Shown in pieces: positions 16,544 to 25,873 of a DNA stretch of 64,000 nt. The stretch is taken from positions 1 through 64,000 of the forward strand of contig JBLNAZ010000056.1 in assembly GCA_050259615.1 (NCBI GenBank). The letters are read 5' to 3'. Position 1 is the first letter of the stretch, and every line of letters begins with the position of its first letter. Under the pieces are notes generated by a model. That model worked only from the letters and a program-made list of their open reading frames with translations. It had not been told where the DNA came from and made no database searches. A program made the translations under genes and the position numbers. Source of the stretch: JAAXKN01 sp050259615 (GTDB taxonomy: Bacteria; Bacteroidota; Ignavibacteria; Ignavibacteriales; SURF-24).

Positions 16544-16662
16544 AAGCAGGGGAAAATTAGTGTAGAGCCGAATAAAAAAGTTGAAATACAGTAGAAATTA
16601 TGCGTAACTTAGTGGAATGAAAATTTAGAGTCGATGCTGATAAATAATTTCCTGCAAGGTAA

Positions 16663-16693
16663 TTGACTTATTAGGCTCTATTTTATATATTTA
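16663..16693 (+). promoter_or_regulatory. Promoter of rplU-rpmA
   Basis: TTGACT at 16663-16668 and TATATT at 16686-16691 are 17 nt apart, a near-ideal sigma-70 spacing. The -10 region reads TATATTTA, also close to the Bacteroidota TAnnTTTG form. It lies about 35 nt upstream of the rplU start. Confidence 0.75.
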
Positions 16694-16726
16694 CAATCTT
16701 GAAATAGATAAATTGGAGGATTTTTG

Positions 16727-17035
16727 ATGTTTGCCGTCGTAGATATATTAGGGCAGCAATTTAAGGTTACCGAAAAGGCCAAATATTATGTCCCGAGACT
16801 CAAGGCTGATGCTGAAACAGATATTACCTTTGAATCAGTCCTTTTGTTTTCAGATGAAAGCGGAACAAAAGTTGGCAGCCCCTTGCTGAATGGTGTAAAG
16901 GTTCAGGCCAGAGTGCTTGAACACCTTAAAGATGAAAAAGTGATTGTTTTTAAGAAGAAGAGAAGAAAAGGCTACAAAGTTAAAAACGGTCACAGACAAT
17001 TATTAAGCAGAATTGAAATAACAAAGATTGGTTAA
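16727..17035 (+). CDS. rplU: 50S ribosomal protein L21
   Basis: L21 binds 23S rRNA and L20 in the large subunit. The 102-aa length is normal. The N-terminus FAVVDILGQQFKVTEKAKYYVPRL and the tail RRKGYKVKNGHRQLLSRIEITKI match the family. ATG 16727 is chosen because GGAGGA at 16715-16720 is 6 nt upstream; a TTG three bases earlier is less likely. It forms an operon with rpmA (16-nt gap) from a clear promoter. Confidence 0.97.
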   Translation: MFAVVDILGQQFKVTEKAKYYVPRLKADAETDITFESVLLFSDESGTKVGSPLLNGVKVQARVLEHLKDEKVIVFKKKRRKGYKVKNGHRQLLSRIEITKIG

Positions 17036-17051
17036 TATCCGGAGGTAAATT

Positions 17052-17312
17052 ATGGCTCATAAGAAGGGGCAAGGTTCTTCCAGGAACGGTAGAGATAGTA
17101 ATGCCCAAAGGCTTGGGGTTAAGAGATTTGGTGGCGAGCTGGTTTCAGCCGGTTCAATTCTGGTAAGGCAGAGAGGCACCAAGCTTCATCCCGGCGTCAA
17201 CGTTAAAAAAGGAAGTGATGATACATTGTTTGCAACGGTTGAAGGCTATGTAAAGTTTGAAACCAAGCGTGATAACAGAAAATATGTTAATGTTTATCAG
17301 CCTGAACAATAA
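17052..17312 (+). CDS. rpmA: 50S ribosomal protein L27
   Basis: L27 reaches the peptidyl-transferase centre with its N-terminus. The 86-aa protein shows MAHKKGQGSSRNGRDSNAQRLGVKRFGG directly after the start, so there is no N-terminal extension of the Firmicutes type that needs cleavage. GGAGGT lies 7 nt before the ATG. rplU-rpmA is the universal pairing. It ends before a strong terminator shared with mdh. Confidence 0.97.
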   Translation: MAHKKGQGSSRNGRDSNAQRLGVKRFGGELVSAGSILVRQRGTKLHPGVNVKKGSDDTLFATVEGYVKFETKRDNRKYVNVYQPEQ

Positions 17313-17325
17313 GTAATTGAATAAA

Positions 17326-17356
17326 AAATCCACCGCCCTTTTAGGGCGGTGGATTT
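17326..17356. terminator. Bidirectional terminator between rpmA and mdh
   Basis: A perfect 13-bp stem (17326-17338 with 17344-17356) has a 5-nt loop. On the minus strand it is followed by six T; on the plus strand the T tract is short. It serves the convergent rpmA and mdh genes. Confidence 0.88.
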
Positions 17357-17377
17357 ACTTCCTGACTTCCAGCCTTA

Positions 17378-18343
17378 TTACAATCCTAATCTGTCCATAT
17401 CTTCAACAAGTGATTTAACTGCATTTACTGAATTATCCAAAGCTGATTTTTCTTCTTCTATTAAGGATAACTCTATTATTCTTTCAACGCCGTTTTCACC
17501 AAGAACTGCAGGAACGCCCACATAGTATCCGTTTACGCCGAACTCTCCGTTGAGGTAGGCGCAAACAGGCAAAAGGCGTTTTTCATCTTTAAGGATCGAT
17601 TCTGCCATTGCAATGGCTGAAGAAGCTGGTGAATAGAAAGCCGAACCCGTCTTAAGAAGTTTTACAACCTCCCCGCCAGCCATCTTTGTTCTTTCGACCA
17701 TCTTATTCATCACGTCCTTTGCTTTTTCCTTGTCGTTATACTTTCTTTCAAGCATTTCCATAACAGGAATGCCATTAACGTTGGCATATCTTACCAGGGG
17801 CACCATAGTGTCGCCGTGGCCGCCAAGAACCATTGCATTAACATCCTTTACAGAAACCCCTAATTCCCAGGCGATAAAGGTAGAAAAACGGGAGGAATCC
17901 AGAACTCCTGCCTGTCCGAGGACGCGGCTGTGAGGAAATCCTGTAACCTTCTGGAACAATGTAACCATCGCATCCAGCGGATTTGAAATTATGATTGAGA
18001 TTGCATTGGGGGCATGTGTACGAACTGCCTCAGCAACAGATTTCATGATCTTGGCATTTGTGACCAGCAGATCATCGCGGCTCATTCCGGGCTTGCGCGG
18101 CAGGCCGGCTGTAACTATAACAAGGTCGGCATCTTTGATGTCTGCGTAATTATTTGTTCCTGAAATGTTGACGTCAAAGCCGTCAACGCGGGAAGCCTCG
18201 GCAATATCAAGTGTCTTGCCCTGGGGCAGATCTTCAACGATATCGAAAAGAACAACGTCTGCTAATTCCCTTAATCCGATCAGCTGTGTTAATACACCAC
18301 CAATCTGTCCGCCGCCAATGAGTGCAATTTTTTTTCTTGGCAT
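17378..18343 (-). CDS. mdh: Malate dehydrogenase (LDH-like type)
   Basis: The enzyme oxidises malate to oxaloacetate with NAD in the TCA cycle. The 321-aa protein has GGGQIGGVL at 10-18 for the Rossmann fold, D34 to bind the NAD ribose, substrate arginines R83 and R89 (AGLPRKPGMSR) and R152, and catalytic H176 (GGHGDTMVPL) with D149. An arginine at 83, rather than the glutamine of lactate dehydrogenases, supports malate. This LDH-like MDH type is the one known in Chlorobi and relatives. The ATG at 18343 is preceded by GGGAGA. It is transcribed alone toward a shared terminator. Confidence 0.96.
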   Translation of the reverse strand: MPRKKIALIGGGQIGGVLTQLIGLRELADVVLFDIVEDLPQGKTLDIAEASRVDGFDVNISGTNNYADIKDADLVIVTAGLPRKPGMSRDDLLVTNAKIMKSVAEAVRTHAPNAISIIISNPLDAMVTLFQKVTGFPHSRVLGQAGVLDSSRFSTFIAWELGVSVKDVNAMVLGGHGDTMVPLVRYANVNGIPVMEMLERKYNDKEKAKDVMNKMVERTKMAGGEVVKLLKTGSAFYSPASSAIAMAESILKDEKRLLPVCAYLNGEFGVNGYYVGVPAVLGENGVERIIELSLIEEEKSALDNSVNAVKSLVEDMDRLGL

Positions 18344-18566
18344 TTATTCTCTCTCCCATTTAAAGTTAGTTAAGAAATGTTAATTAGGATTATTTATCCA
18401 ATTTCTACAAGAATATATCAATAAATATAGCTCTTTTCAATAATCAGTTGCAGGCTTTTTTGGAAAAACTAGTAGCAAGGTAAGAAATTGTATGCTGCGG
18501 CCGGTTTTACATAACCCGGAATTGAAAATTAAAAAGGATATAAAAATCCGGGGGGGGAATGCTGAA

Positions 18567-18986
18567 TTATTTTTTACTGAACTTCATCGACAGCACCAGT
18601 TCGGTTCCATCAGGAGTGAAACTGTAACTGACTTCGTCCATGCAGCTTTTCATAATGTAAAGGCCGCGTCCGCTATCCCTGAATATATTTTCCGGAGATG
18701 TAGGATCAGGAACTGAATCCGGGTTAAAACCCTTGCCTTCATCTTTTATGCGGACCGTTAAGGATGTGTCTTCTATTTCAACTTTAACGCTCACTTTTTT
18801 ATCAATAGAGGCTTTGTTGCCGTGAAGCATGGCATTTGAAATGGCCTCATTAACGGCAAGCAGGAGATTGTTTAAGTGTGTCCTGTCCATGTTTGCCCCG
18901 GCAGCAATTTCCTCTAAAAATTCTTCCACCAGAGGCAGTTTGTTCGGATCACTATTGATCTCAAGATGGTATGTTTCTTTGGACAA
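18567..18986 (-). CDS. RsbW-like anti-sigma factor / serine kinase
   Basis: A 139-aa GHKL ATPase of the HATPase_c_2 (RsbW/SpoIIAB) type. The N box is AVNEAISNAMLHGN, the G1 box DEGKGFNP, the G2 region GRGLYIMKSCMD. Such proteins bind a sigma factor or phosphorylate an anti-anti-sigma partner. Neither a sigma factor nor an STAS-domain partner is in this window, so the target is unknown. The start is TTG at 18986: AGAGGA lies 6 nt upstream and the first ATG would remove a third of the protein. It is the last gene of a probable four-gene minus-strand operon, 64 nt after the outer-membrane protein. Confidence 0.88.
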   Translation of the reverse strand: MSKETYHLEINSDPNKLPLVEEFLEEIAAGANMDRTHLNNLLLAVNEAISNAMLHGNKASIDKKVSVKVEIEDTSLTVRIKDEGKGFNPDSVPDPTSPENIFRDSGRGLYIMKSCMDEVSYSFTPDGTELVLSMKFSKK

Positions 18987-19050
18987 TATATTCCTCTTTA
19001 GATAAAATAAGACAGCTTAAAATAAGAAAAAAAATAATATTTTCAACCGG

Positions 19051-20973
19051 CTAAAATTCCCAGTTTAACTGCATATTCATGTTGGGAAGTTCACGCCTTG
19101 TCTGGTCAGCTTTGATGAACTCATACCATCCGTAGATCCTTAGATTAAGCCCGCTGCTAAGAAAAGCCAGGACTTCTGAAACAGGCCCGATGCTCCTGTA
19201 ATCCGATTCTCTTTTTTTTATTTTATTCGGGAAAGAAAACGTTTTAAGCGAAAGAAATCTAATTCCTGTTCCGAGGGAAATACCCTTAAACCTGTAGCTT
19301 AGTTTGGGCTCAAAATAAATCTCTTCGAGATTGCGTACCGGTTTACCGGCAAAGCGCGCCCAGTTGAAATCGCCCTGCTCTGAAAACTTAAGGTATCCGA
19401 ATACATTGAAGGCAAGCTTTTTAGCAAGCATTATTGTAGTGGAATCCTGCATTGACATCTGCCTGAATGAGTAGCTCCGGAAGTTCGGATTTACGTCCTC
19501 GAAATCATAGACGGTGTAGTTGGCAGAAACTTCGAATGTATTTCTAGAGCGGATAACCTGGCTTTTGTAGTCTCCCCCCGTGGATAGTTTTAAGAGCCGC
19601 ATGAAATTATTGTTCGAGCTCCTTTCGGCGAAAATGTAAACAATGTGATTCAGGTTTGCTTCAAGATTTAGAAAAGTATCGAAATAAGCAGTAAGTTTTT
19701 TCAGATACAAAACACGAAATATGGACATCAGTTCGTCGCGGTCATCAAAGTTTAAGTCGCTTGGAGTGTCGTAGCGAAGTTTATTATGAAAGAGGCTTAC
19801 AGAAAGCAGATCAGTCTCTGAAAGTCTCAGGTTTCCGATAAAGGACAGGGCAATTTTAGTTGCGATGTTATTTTTCTGACTTTCCAGGCCGGCCCTTTCC
19901 TCGTATGATTTAATTCTTTCTTCCTGCAGAAAAACATTTGTCTCGTCAATTTTCTTCACGACGTGTTTTTCATCCCTTTCGGAATAGTTTATCCTGAAGG
20001 CCCCGTCAAACGCAGAGGTTTTGTAAGTGGAATTGGATTCAAGCTCAAGCCTGAACTCCTCAACCCTGACATCAAAAAGTGAAGGGGAGACAGTTGTTAA
20101 GACGCGGTAACGCGTGTCCCTGTCAACATTTCTCCAAATTGCTCTTCCTGTTACGTCAAAGGCAAATTCATCTGAAGGCTTATTGTAAAGGAATCTGTCC
20201 TGTATAAAATAATTTGTTTCAATGCGCGACTGGATGTTATTTGTAATATTGAACCGGGCTGCTGAAATTGAATCGGCGCTGAAATAAAAATCTTTCCTGT
20301 TCTGAATATAATATGCCCCCAGCACATTGCCGAATGAGCCGCCAAGGTTATTATTGATTGTGGTGTTAAATATCCTGACCGTGTTTTTTCTCGGCGAAAT
20401 ATCCTCGTTTTGAAACTTCAGGAGTGAAGAAATATTCATATCCGACAAAACCAGATTATCTGCAAGCCCTTCAATACCATAAATCGCACCGTAATCGTAT
20501 TCTCCTATCTGGTTATTGTTTGAGTATCCTATTGAAGGAGTAATGTATACCTGTTCAACAGGCCTGAATTTGGTGTAGAAAGATCCGTTTAAGATTGAAG
20601 CCTGGTTAAGCGCAATTTTTCTGTTGTCTGATAAGATGTCATTGTTGGCCAGGACTCCGAGGCTCATAAAATTATTAAGAGAGTACTCGGTAATAAAAGA
20701 TAAGTACTGCTCGTCTTTTATGTTCTTTGGAGTAGCGCGGATTAAGGTTGAATTGTAGTTCTCATTTATGCCGAAAAAAACTTTACCGAACCTCCGGCCG
20801 AAATTTAATGACGAAGCAAAATTATAAGTGCTGAGGAGCTTGTCGAATTTTGTACTGAAGAAATTCCTTTCCCACATGGACGTACTGAAGCTTAAACTGT
20901 CAGGACTGCTCTGTGCAAAAGCAGAAACTGAAAGCAGAAGTGAAAAAATAAATGTAATTCCGGTACGTTTCAA
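19051..20973 (-). CDS. Outer-membrane beta-barrel-like protein of unknown function
   Basis: This 640-aa protein has a signal peptide (MKRTGITFIFSLLLSVSAFAQ) and then many alternating amphipathic strands with aromatic ends, typical of a large beta-barrel. It has no plug or TonB box. It ends LNMQLNWEF-like with a terminal Phe (visible NMQLNWEF), as outer-membrane barrels do. I do not recognise a named family. It begins 2 nt after the FN3 lipoprotein stop, so the two are cotranscribed and may form an outer-membrane pair (inference). Confidence 0.8.
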   Translation of the reverse strand: MKRTGITFIFSLLLSVSAFAQSSPDSLSFSTSMWERNFFSTKFDKLLSTYNFASSLNFGRRFGKVFFGINENYNSTLIRATPKNIKDEQYLSFITEYSLNNFMSLGVLANNDILSDNRKIALNQASILNGSFYTKFRPVEQVYITPSIGYSNNNQIGEYDYGAIYGIEGLADNLVLSDMNISSLLKFQNEDISPRKNTVRIFNTTINNNLGGSFGNVLGAYYIQNRKDFYFSADSISAARFNITNNIQSRIETNYFIQDRFLYNKPSDEFAFDVTGRAIWRNVDRDTRYRVLTTVSPSLFDVRVEEFRLELESNSTYKTSAFDGAFRINYSERDEKHVVKKIDETNVFLQEERIKSYEERAGLESQKNNIATKIALSFIGNLRLSETDLLSVSLFHNKLRYDTPSDLNFDDRDELMSIFRVLYLKKLTAYFDTFLNLEANLNHIVYIFAERSSNNNFMRLLKLSTGGDYKSQVIRSRNTFEVSANYTVYDFEDVNPNFRSYSFRQMSMQDSTTIMLAKKLAFNVFGYLKFSEQGDFNWARFAGKPVRNLEEIYFEPKLSYRFKGISLGTGIRFLSLKTFSFPNKIKKRESDYRSIGPVSEVLAFLSSGLNLRIYGWYEFIKADQTRRELPNMNMQLNWEF

Positions 20974-20975
20974 TT

Positions 20976-21959
20976 TCAGGGTCTTATTGTAAAATTATAT
21001 AATGCAGATATACTATTTGGTTCACTGCTGGCGCTGGAATAAGTAATTATACGCCAGTAATACACAGTATTGGTGTTTAACTGAACGCCGTCAATTTTCA
21101 CCTGAATTGTGTCATTTGTCTTATTGCTGGAAAAACTCCTGCTCCAGATTTCACCGAAATACAGGTTTGACTGCAGGACTATTCTGTAGTTTGCCGGAGC
21201 AGATATGGCCTTGATAACAAAATTGTTAAAGTAATCAATCCGGCTTCCGTTATTTGGAAAAACAGCTTCTGCAAGCCCAAGTATCATGTCTGAAACTTCA
21301 TTGCCGGGAGTGCTCTTAAGTCCGCCTTTATCCAGCGCAATTACCTTATAGTAATAAGTAACATAAGGCTTCAGGTTATGTGTATCCAGGAAAGTTAAAC
21401 CTTGGGCAGTGCCGACAAGGTTATCGATGCCTGGAGTGAAACCCGGAGATTCGCTCCTGTATACCTCATAACCGGAAATGTCGCCTTCAGTATTTGGATC
21501 CCATTTCAGGAATACGGAAAGTGAATCCAGCCAGTTGCGGGCATTAACCTCAAGAGAATTAACTTCCCTCGGGGCGTTAAGGTTTACAGGCCGTGCCCTG
21601 ACGAAGTATGTCTGCCTGCTTTCCTTGCCATTATCATCAACAGCCGACACCTTATAGTAGTAAGTAGTGTCGTAAGAAAGCGAGTCGTCATAAAAGTATG
21701 AGTCGGAAGTAAAGAATATTTTCTTAAACGACACGGAATCATTAACTCCTCTGTAGACATAATAGCCTTTAAGTGCAGGTTCGGCATTAGGCTTCCAGTC
21801 AATAAGGACGCTCCCGTCGTGTGAGGCAACTACCTGAAGCCCTGCAGGCACAGCAGGGGGAAGTCCTGTATCGGGCTCGTTTACGGCAGCATCCCTTTGG
21901 CAGCCGTAAATAAATAATATCATGAATAAAAAGGCGCAGGCCTTAAATTTCAATAACAT
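20976..21959 (-). CDS. FN3-domain lipoprotein
   Basis: The 327-aa product has a lipoprotein signal (lipobox IYGC, cysteine about residue 20), two fibronectin type III domains (about 38-125 and 133-230, each with the W-K/D-P-N and Y-Y-Y-K-V-x-A-x-D pattern), and a C-terminal beta-rich segment ending YYWRIITY...YNFTIRP that resembles a third Ig-like fold. It overlaps the exonuclease gene by 17 nt and is 2 nt from the barrel protein, so all three are one transcript. It is probably anchored to a membrane at the cell surface or periplasm. The binding partner is unknown. Confidence 0.85.
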   Translation of the reverse strand: MLLKFKACAFLFMILFIYGCQRDAAVNEPDTGLPPAVPAGLQVVASHDGSVLIDWKPNAEPALKGYYVYRGVNDSVSFKKIFFTSDSYFYDDSLSYDTTYYYKVSAVDDNGKESRQTYFVRARPVNLNAPREVNSLEVNARNWLDSLSVFLKWDPNTEGDISGYEVYRSESPGFTPGIDNLVGTAQGLTFLDTHNLKPYVTYYYKVIALDKGGLKSTPGNEVSDMILGLAEAVFPNNGSRIDYFNNFVIKAISAPANYRIVLQSNLYFGEIWSRSFSSNKTNDTIQVKIDGVQLNTNTVYYWRIITYSSASSEPNSISALYNFTIRP

Positions 21960-23340
21960 CTCCTTTTTCCGGAATAGTTATATTGTCGTAGCCAATTGAT
22001 CTTAAGCGGGAGCAGAACTTCTCCTGCTGGTCAAAGTCACCGTGAACCAGAAACACATTCTGAACCCTGTCTTTATCAAACTGGTTGAAGTAACTTAAGA
22101 GTTCATTTGAATCGGCATGAGCACTTAAGGAGTTCATAACAACAACTTCGGCGTTAAGATTGTATTCTTCTCCAAAGATCTTGATGACCGGTTCTCTTTC
22201 AACTATTTTACGGCCCAGTGTATTTTCTGCTGAGTAACCTACAATCAATATAATATTATTTTTATTCTCAACGTTATTTGCCAGGTGGTGGAGTATTCTT
22301 CCGGCTTCAGCCATTCCTGAGCTTGCCATAATCATGCACGGCCCCTCAACATAATTAAGAGCCTTTGAATCCTCAACGTCCTTAATATAAGTAAGCTTAT
22401 TAAAACCGAATGGATCCTTGTTCTGTATAAGATATTGGGAAATTTCAAAATCAAAGCACTCACTGTGCAGACGGAATATATCTGTAGCATTTACAGAAAG
22501 CGGGCTGTCCACATAAATAGGAATTCTCTCAGCCATTCCCTTTTCAAAAATATTATTGAGCCAGTAGACCATCTCCTGTGTGCGTCCCACGCTGAAAGAG
22601 GGCACGATGATCTTGGCCTTTCTTGCAATAGCTTTATTAATTACCTCTGCCAGCTTCTTTTCAGTTTCCCCGGCACTGTCGTGGTATCTTCCGCCGTAAG
22701 TTGACTCGGAAATAATATAGTCTGCGTCGGGCATTTTCTCCGGGTCTCTCAGTATAGGAAGATTTGTCCTTCCGAGGTCACCTGTATAGCCCAGGTTAAC
22801 TATTCTTCCGTTCTCATTTATTACAAGGAACGATATGGCAGATCCCAGTATGTGTCCGGCCTCAAAGAAGGTAAGTTTAATTTCAGGCGTAAGCTGGAAT
22901 TCCCTGTGGTAGTTTATCCCCACGAATCTTTTCATGGTTTCTTCAGCGTCTGCCATGGAATATAGAGGCGTAAAAGGATTCTGACCTTTCTTTTTGCGTT
23001 TTTTATTGACGTACTCAACGTCTTTCTGCTGAATAAAGGCGCTGTCACGCAGCATAACTGAAGCCAGGTCGCGTGTTGCAAAGGTGGAATAAATATTCCC
23101 CTTAAAGCCTGACTTTACAAGGTTCGGGAGGTTTCCAGCGTGGTCTATATGTGCGTGGGAAAGTATAACAAAATCAATTTCCGCAGGATCGAACAGTTCG
23201 AAGTTCTTGTTTATTTCATAGGCGAGTTTTCTTTTGCCCTGATACAAACCGCAATCCAGAAGAAATGAGGTTTCGTTAACCTTTAAAAAATGCATAGAGC
23301 CAGTAACTGTACGGGCAGCTCCGATGAATCTGATCTGCAT
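21943..23340 (-). CDS. MBL-fold beta-CASP nuclease
   Basis: A 465-aa metallo-beta-lactamase-fold RNA/DNA-processing protein. The metal motif HAHIDH gives H62, H64, D66 and H67. Then GHILGSA (third histidine), STYGGRYHD, the beta-CASP domain with PIYVDSPLSVNATDIF, MASSGMAEAGRILHHL, and motif C LSAHADSNELL, ending in VFLVHGD. All metal ligands are present, so it should be active. The set of motifs is that of the YSH1/CPSF-like beta-CASP group, usually called MBL-fold RNA exonuclease in bacteria. It heads the operon with two envelope proteins, an unexpected pairing. The start ATG is at 23340. Confidence 0.93.
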   Translation of the reverse strand: MQIRFIGAARTVTGSMHFLKVNETSFLLDCGLYQGKRKLAYEINKNFELFDPAEIDFVILSHAHIDHAGNLPNLVKSGFKGNIYSTFATRDLASVMLRDSAFIQQKDVEYVNKKRKKKGQNPFTPLYSMADAEETMKRFVGINYHREFQLTPEIKLTFFEAGHILGSAISFLVINENGRIVNLGYTGDLGRTNLPILRDPEKMPDADYIISESTYGGRYHDSAGETEKKLAEVINKAIARKAKIIVPSFSVGRTQEMVYWLNNIFEKGMAERIPIYVDSPLSVNATDIFRLHSECFDFEISQYLIQNKDPFGFNKLTYIKDVEDSKALNYVEGPCMIMASSGMAEAGRILHHLANNVENKNNIILIVGYSAENTLGRKIVEREPVIKIFGEEYNLNAEVVVMNSLSAHADSNELLSYFNQFDKDRVQNVFLVHGDFDQQEKFCSRLRSIGYDNITIPEKGDVIEI

Positions 23341-23530
23341 AGTTATCCTATTTTAGGTTTTAATCTATCCAAAGTTAATAAGAGATTCAATGCAGTGACA
23401 AGGAAAATTTTCTCAATTCCAGCCGGTTAATGCATAAACAGAACCTGACGCTGTTAAAGCAGCAGAATTTGCATTATTCTTGAATATAAATATATTATCT
23501 GAAAGACAAGTGTAATAACAGGGATGAGAA

Positions 23531-24520
23531 ATGATGAAATTCTTTCATTCAAAAGAGCCGGGACGAGAGTTCACCCGGGGAAAGTTTGTAAGTTTTATAG
23601 CGGGGGCAGCGCTGGCAATTGTGGCAATATATCTGTTCAGCAATTTTTCTCTGGATAAAAAGTCCTATGGCTTTAACACAGCCGTTCAGGAGTATCCGCA
23701 AAAGTACCAGATTATTTCGCCTGTGCTGCCGGAAAGAATGGACTTCTGCGGTGAGGCGGTTCCGCTTAACAATCTATTTGTAAGGGAAAGGTTTGATCGT
23801 GAACTGATAGTGAATACTTACTATCATTCTGCAACACTCCTTGGAATTAAGCGTGCAAACAGGTGGTTCCCGGTAATAGAACCGATATTGAAGAAAAACG
23901 GTGTTCCTGATGATTTCAAATATCTTGTTGTAATAGAAAGCAATTTTGAACATCTGGTCTCCCCGGCAGGCGCCGTGGGATTCTGGCAGTTTACACAGGG
24001 GGCAGCCGAACGCTACGGCCTTCAGGTTGACAGCGAAGTCGACGAGCGCTACAATGTTGAAAAGTCTACCCAGGCAGCCTGCGAGTTTCTGAAATATGCA
24101 TATAACCAGTTCCACAGCTGGACTCTTACGGCAGCATCCTACAACATGGGTCTGACAGGAATTTCCAAGCAGCAGGAAAGGCAGAAAGTAAAAAACTATT
24201 ATAACCTCCTTTTAGGGGAGGAGACCTCGCGCTACATAGCCAGAATACTTGCCGTAAAGGCAATTTTTTCTAATCCCGCAGAGTACGGATATCTTATAAA
24301 AAAAGAGGACCTTTATCCTGCCCTGAACTTTGAAGAGTTAAAGATTACCTCCGACATTTCGAATCTTGCGGATTATGCGTTGCTGCACGGAATAAATTAC
24401 AAGCTGCTTAAAATCTTTAACCCGTGGCTAAGGGACAACACTCTGACGGTAAGGGGTGGACGACAGTATGTAATTAAAATTCCCAAAGAAGGCAGCGTCG
24501 AAACAATCAGTGAAGGATAA
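23531..24520 (+). CDS. Lytic transglycosylase (SLT type) with LysM-like end
   Basis: A 329-aa envelope protein that should cleave peptidoglycan. It has one N-terminal transmembrane helix (about 19-38), a periplasmic linker, an SLT domain with catalytic glutamate E136 (VIESNFEHLVSPAGAVGFWQF) and AASYNMG, and a C-terminal region (about 275-325) with YALLHGINYKLLKIFNPW and a YVIKIP ending that looks like a single LysM-type domain. The layout resembles MltD, but a membrane helix replaces the lipobox. It has two adjacent ATG codons at 23531 and 23534. A strong terminator follows. Confidence 0.88.
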   Translation: MMKFFHSKEPGREFTRGKFVSFIAGAALAIVAIYLFSNFSLDKKSYGFNTAVQEYPQKYQIISPVLPERMDFCGEAVPLNNLFVRERFDRELIVNTYYHSATLLGIKRANRWFPVIEPILKKNGVPDDFKYLVVIESNFEHLVSPAGAVGFWQFTQGAAERYGLQVDSEVDERYNVEKSTQAACEFLKYAYNQFHSWTLTAASYNMGLTGISKQQERQKVKNYYNLLLGEETSRYIARILAVKAIFSNPAEYGYLIKKEDLYPALNFEELKITSDISNLADYALLHGINYKLLKIFNPWLRDNTLTVRGGRQYVIKIPKEGSVETISEG

Positions 24521-24572
24521 TTTATCTGCTGGTAATTCTATTAATGCAGGGCTTAAAGGCATGGCTATTAAT

Positions 24573-24602
24573 GCGGGACACACTAGTCCCGCTTTCTTTT
24601 TA
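24573..24602 (+). terminator. Intrinsic terminator after the transglycosylase gene
   Basis: Stem GCGGGAC (24573-24579) with GTCCCGC (24586-24592), 6-nt loop, then TTTCTTTTT. Confidence 0.9.
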
Positions 24603-24655
24603 TCCCCGTTCTTTCAGATCTGTGGTTTGCCTTTTCTATAGCGCTTCTCTAAAAT

Positions 24656-24688
24656 TTGACGTAAATTAGTCTATTAAATTTATTTTTA
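24656..24688 (+). promoter_or_regulatory. Candidate promoter of tgt-yajC-ribBA
   Basis: TTGACG at 24656-24661 and TATTTTTA at 24681-24688 (19 nt apart) fit the TTG...TAnnTTT(G/A) pattern seen before mraZ and rplU. It lies 30 nt upstream of the tgt start. Confidence 0.5.
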
Positions 24689-24718
24689 CCAGTAGACAGC
24701 TTACAGAATAACTATAAT

Positions 24719-25873
24719 TTGATCGATTTTAGAGTAATAAATAAAGATACAAAATCAAAGGCTCGGGCAGGATACTTTCAAACAGGCCACGGCAGGGTTG
24801 AAACTCCTATTTTCATGCCCGTGGGTACCCAGGGGACGGTTAAGGCGGTAAATCAGAATCTGTTGGAAAATGACGTTAAAGCTCAGATTATTCTGGGTAA
24901 TACGTATCACTTGTATCTGAGGCCGGGGACGGAAATACTGGAAAAAGCAGGCGGCCTGCACTGCTTTATGAACTGGAAAAAGCCGATTTTGACCGACAGC
25001 GGTGGTTTTCAGGTTTATAGCCTTTCAGACCTGAGAAAAATGAGAAGTAACGGTGTGGAATTCAGGAGCCATCTGGATGGTTCCAAACACTTTTTTACTC
25101 CTGAAAAGGTAATTCAGATTGAAAGAAGTATCGGTTCAGACATAATGATGCCTTTGGACGAATGTACGCCTTTCCCGTGCGATTACGAATACGCAAAGAA
25201 ATCCAAGGAACTGACCTCCTGCTGGGCAGCTCTTAATAAAGAAGCATTTGAAAAAACTGTTCCTTTCTATGGTCACGAGCAGTTTCTTTTCGGGATTATT
25301 CAGGGCAGTACTTATAAGGACTTGAGAGAGTCTTCTGCCGAGGACCTTAAAAAGATTGATTTTGACGGTTATGCCATTGGCGGCCTTGCAGTTGGCGAGC
25401 CGACGGAAACCATGTACGATATGGTGGACTTTACTACAGACTTTATGCCCGAGGAAAGGCCCAGGTATCTGATGGGTGTGGGCAGACCCGAAAATATTTT
25501 AGAAGGCATTGCCCGGGGTGTGGACATGTTTGACTGTGTTATGCCTACACGCAATGCCCGGAATGCATATCTGTTTACATGGAACGGAATCCTCTCAATG
25601 AGGAATGCATCCTACAAGGACGATTTTCAGCCTGTGGATGAGAATTGTACCTGTTACACGTGCAGGAATTTTACAAGGGCCTATCTCAGGCACCTGTTTG
25701 TGGCAAGAGAAATTCTTGCACTGGAGTTGGCAAGCATACACAACCTGCATTTTTATCTGGAACTTGTTACAAAGGCAAGGGAAAAGATAATTGAAGGTAA
25801 TTTTATTCAGTGGAAAAATGAAATAATCAGTAAACTATCGGTAAATATCAATAACTCAATTAAGGAGGAATAA
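24719..25873 (+). CDS. tgt: tRNA-guanine transglycosylase
   Basis: Tgt exchanges guanine 34 for preQ1 in tRNAs with GUN anticodons, for queuosine. The 384-aa protein has D93 (TDSGGFQVYSL), GGLAVGEP at 221-228, the nucleophile D272 in MFDCVMPTRNARN, and zinc ligands C310, C312, C315 and H341. The start is taken as TTG at 24719, since the N-terminus then aligns with the family and no ATG lies in frame before the conserved region; no Shine-Dalgarno sequence is seen. yajC begins at the base after its stop, a very common pairing. Confidence 0.96.
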   Translation: MIDFRVINKDTKSKARAGYFQTGHGRVETPIFMPVGTQGTVKAVNQNLLENDVKAQIILGNTYHLYLRPGTEILEKAGGLHCFMNWKKPILTDSGGFQVYSLSDLRKMRSNGVEFRSHLDGSKHFFTPEKVIQIERSIGSDIMMPLDECTPFPCDYEYAKKSKELTSCWAALNKEAFEKTVPFYGHEQFLFGIIQGSTYKDLRESSAEDLKKIDFDGYAIGGLAVGEPTETMYDMVDFTTDFMPEERPRYLMGVGRPENILEGIARGVDMFDCVMPTRNARNAYLFTWNGILSMRNASYKDDFQPVDENCTCYTCRNFTRAYLRHLFVAREILALELASIHNLHFYLELVTKAREKIIEGNFIQWKNEIISKLSVNINNSIKEE

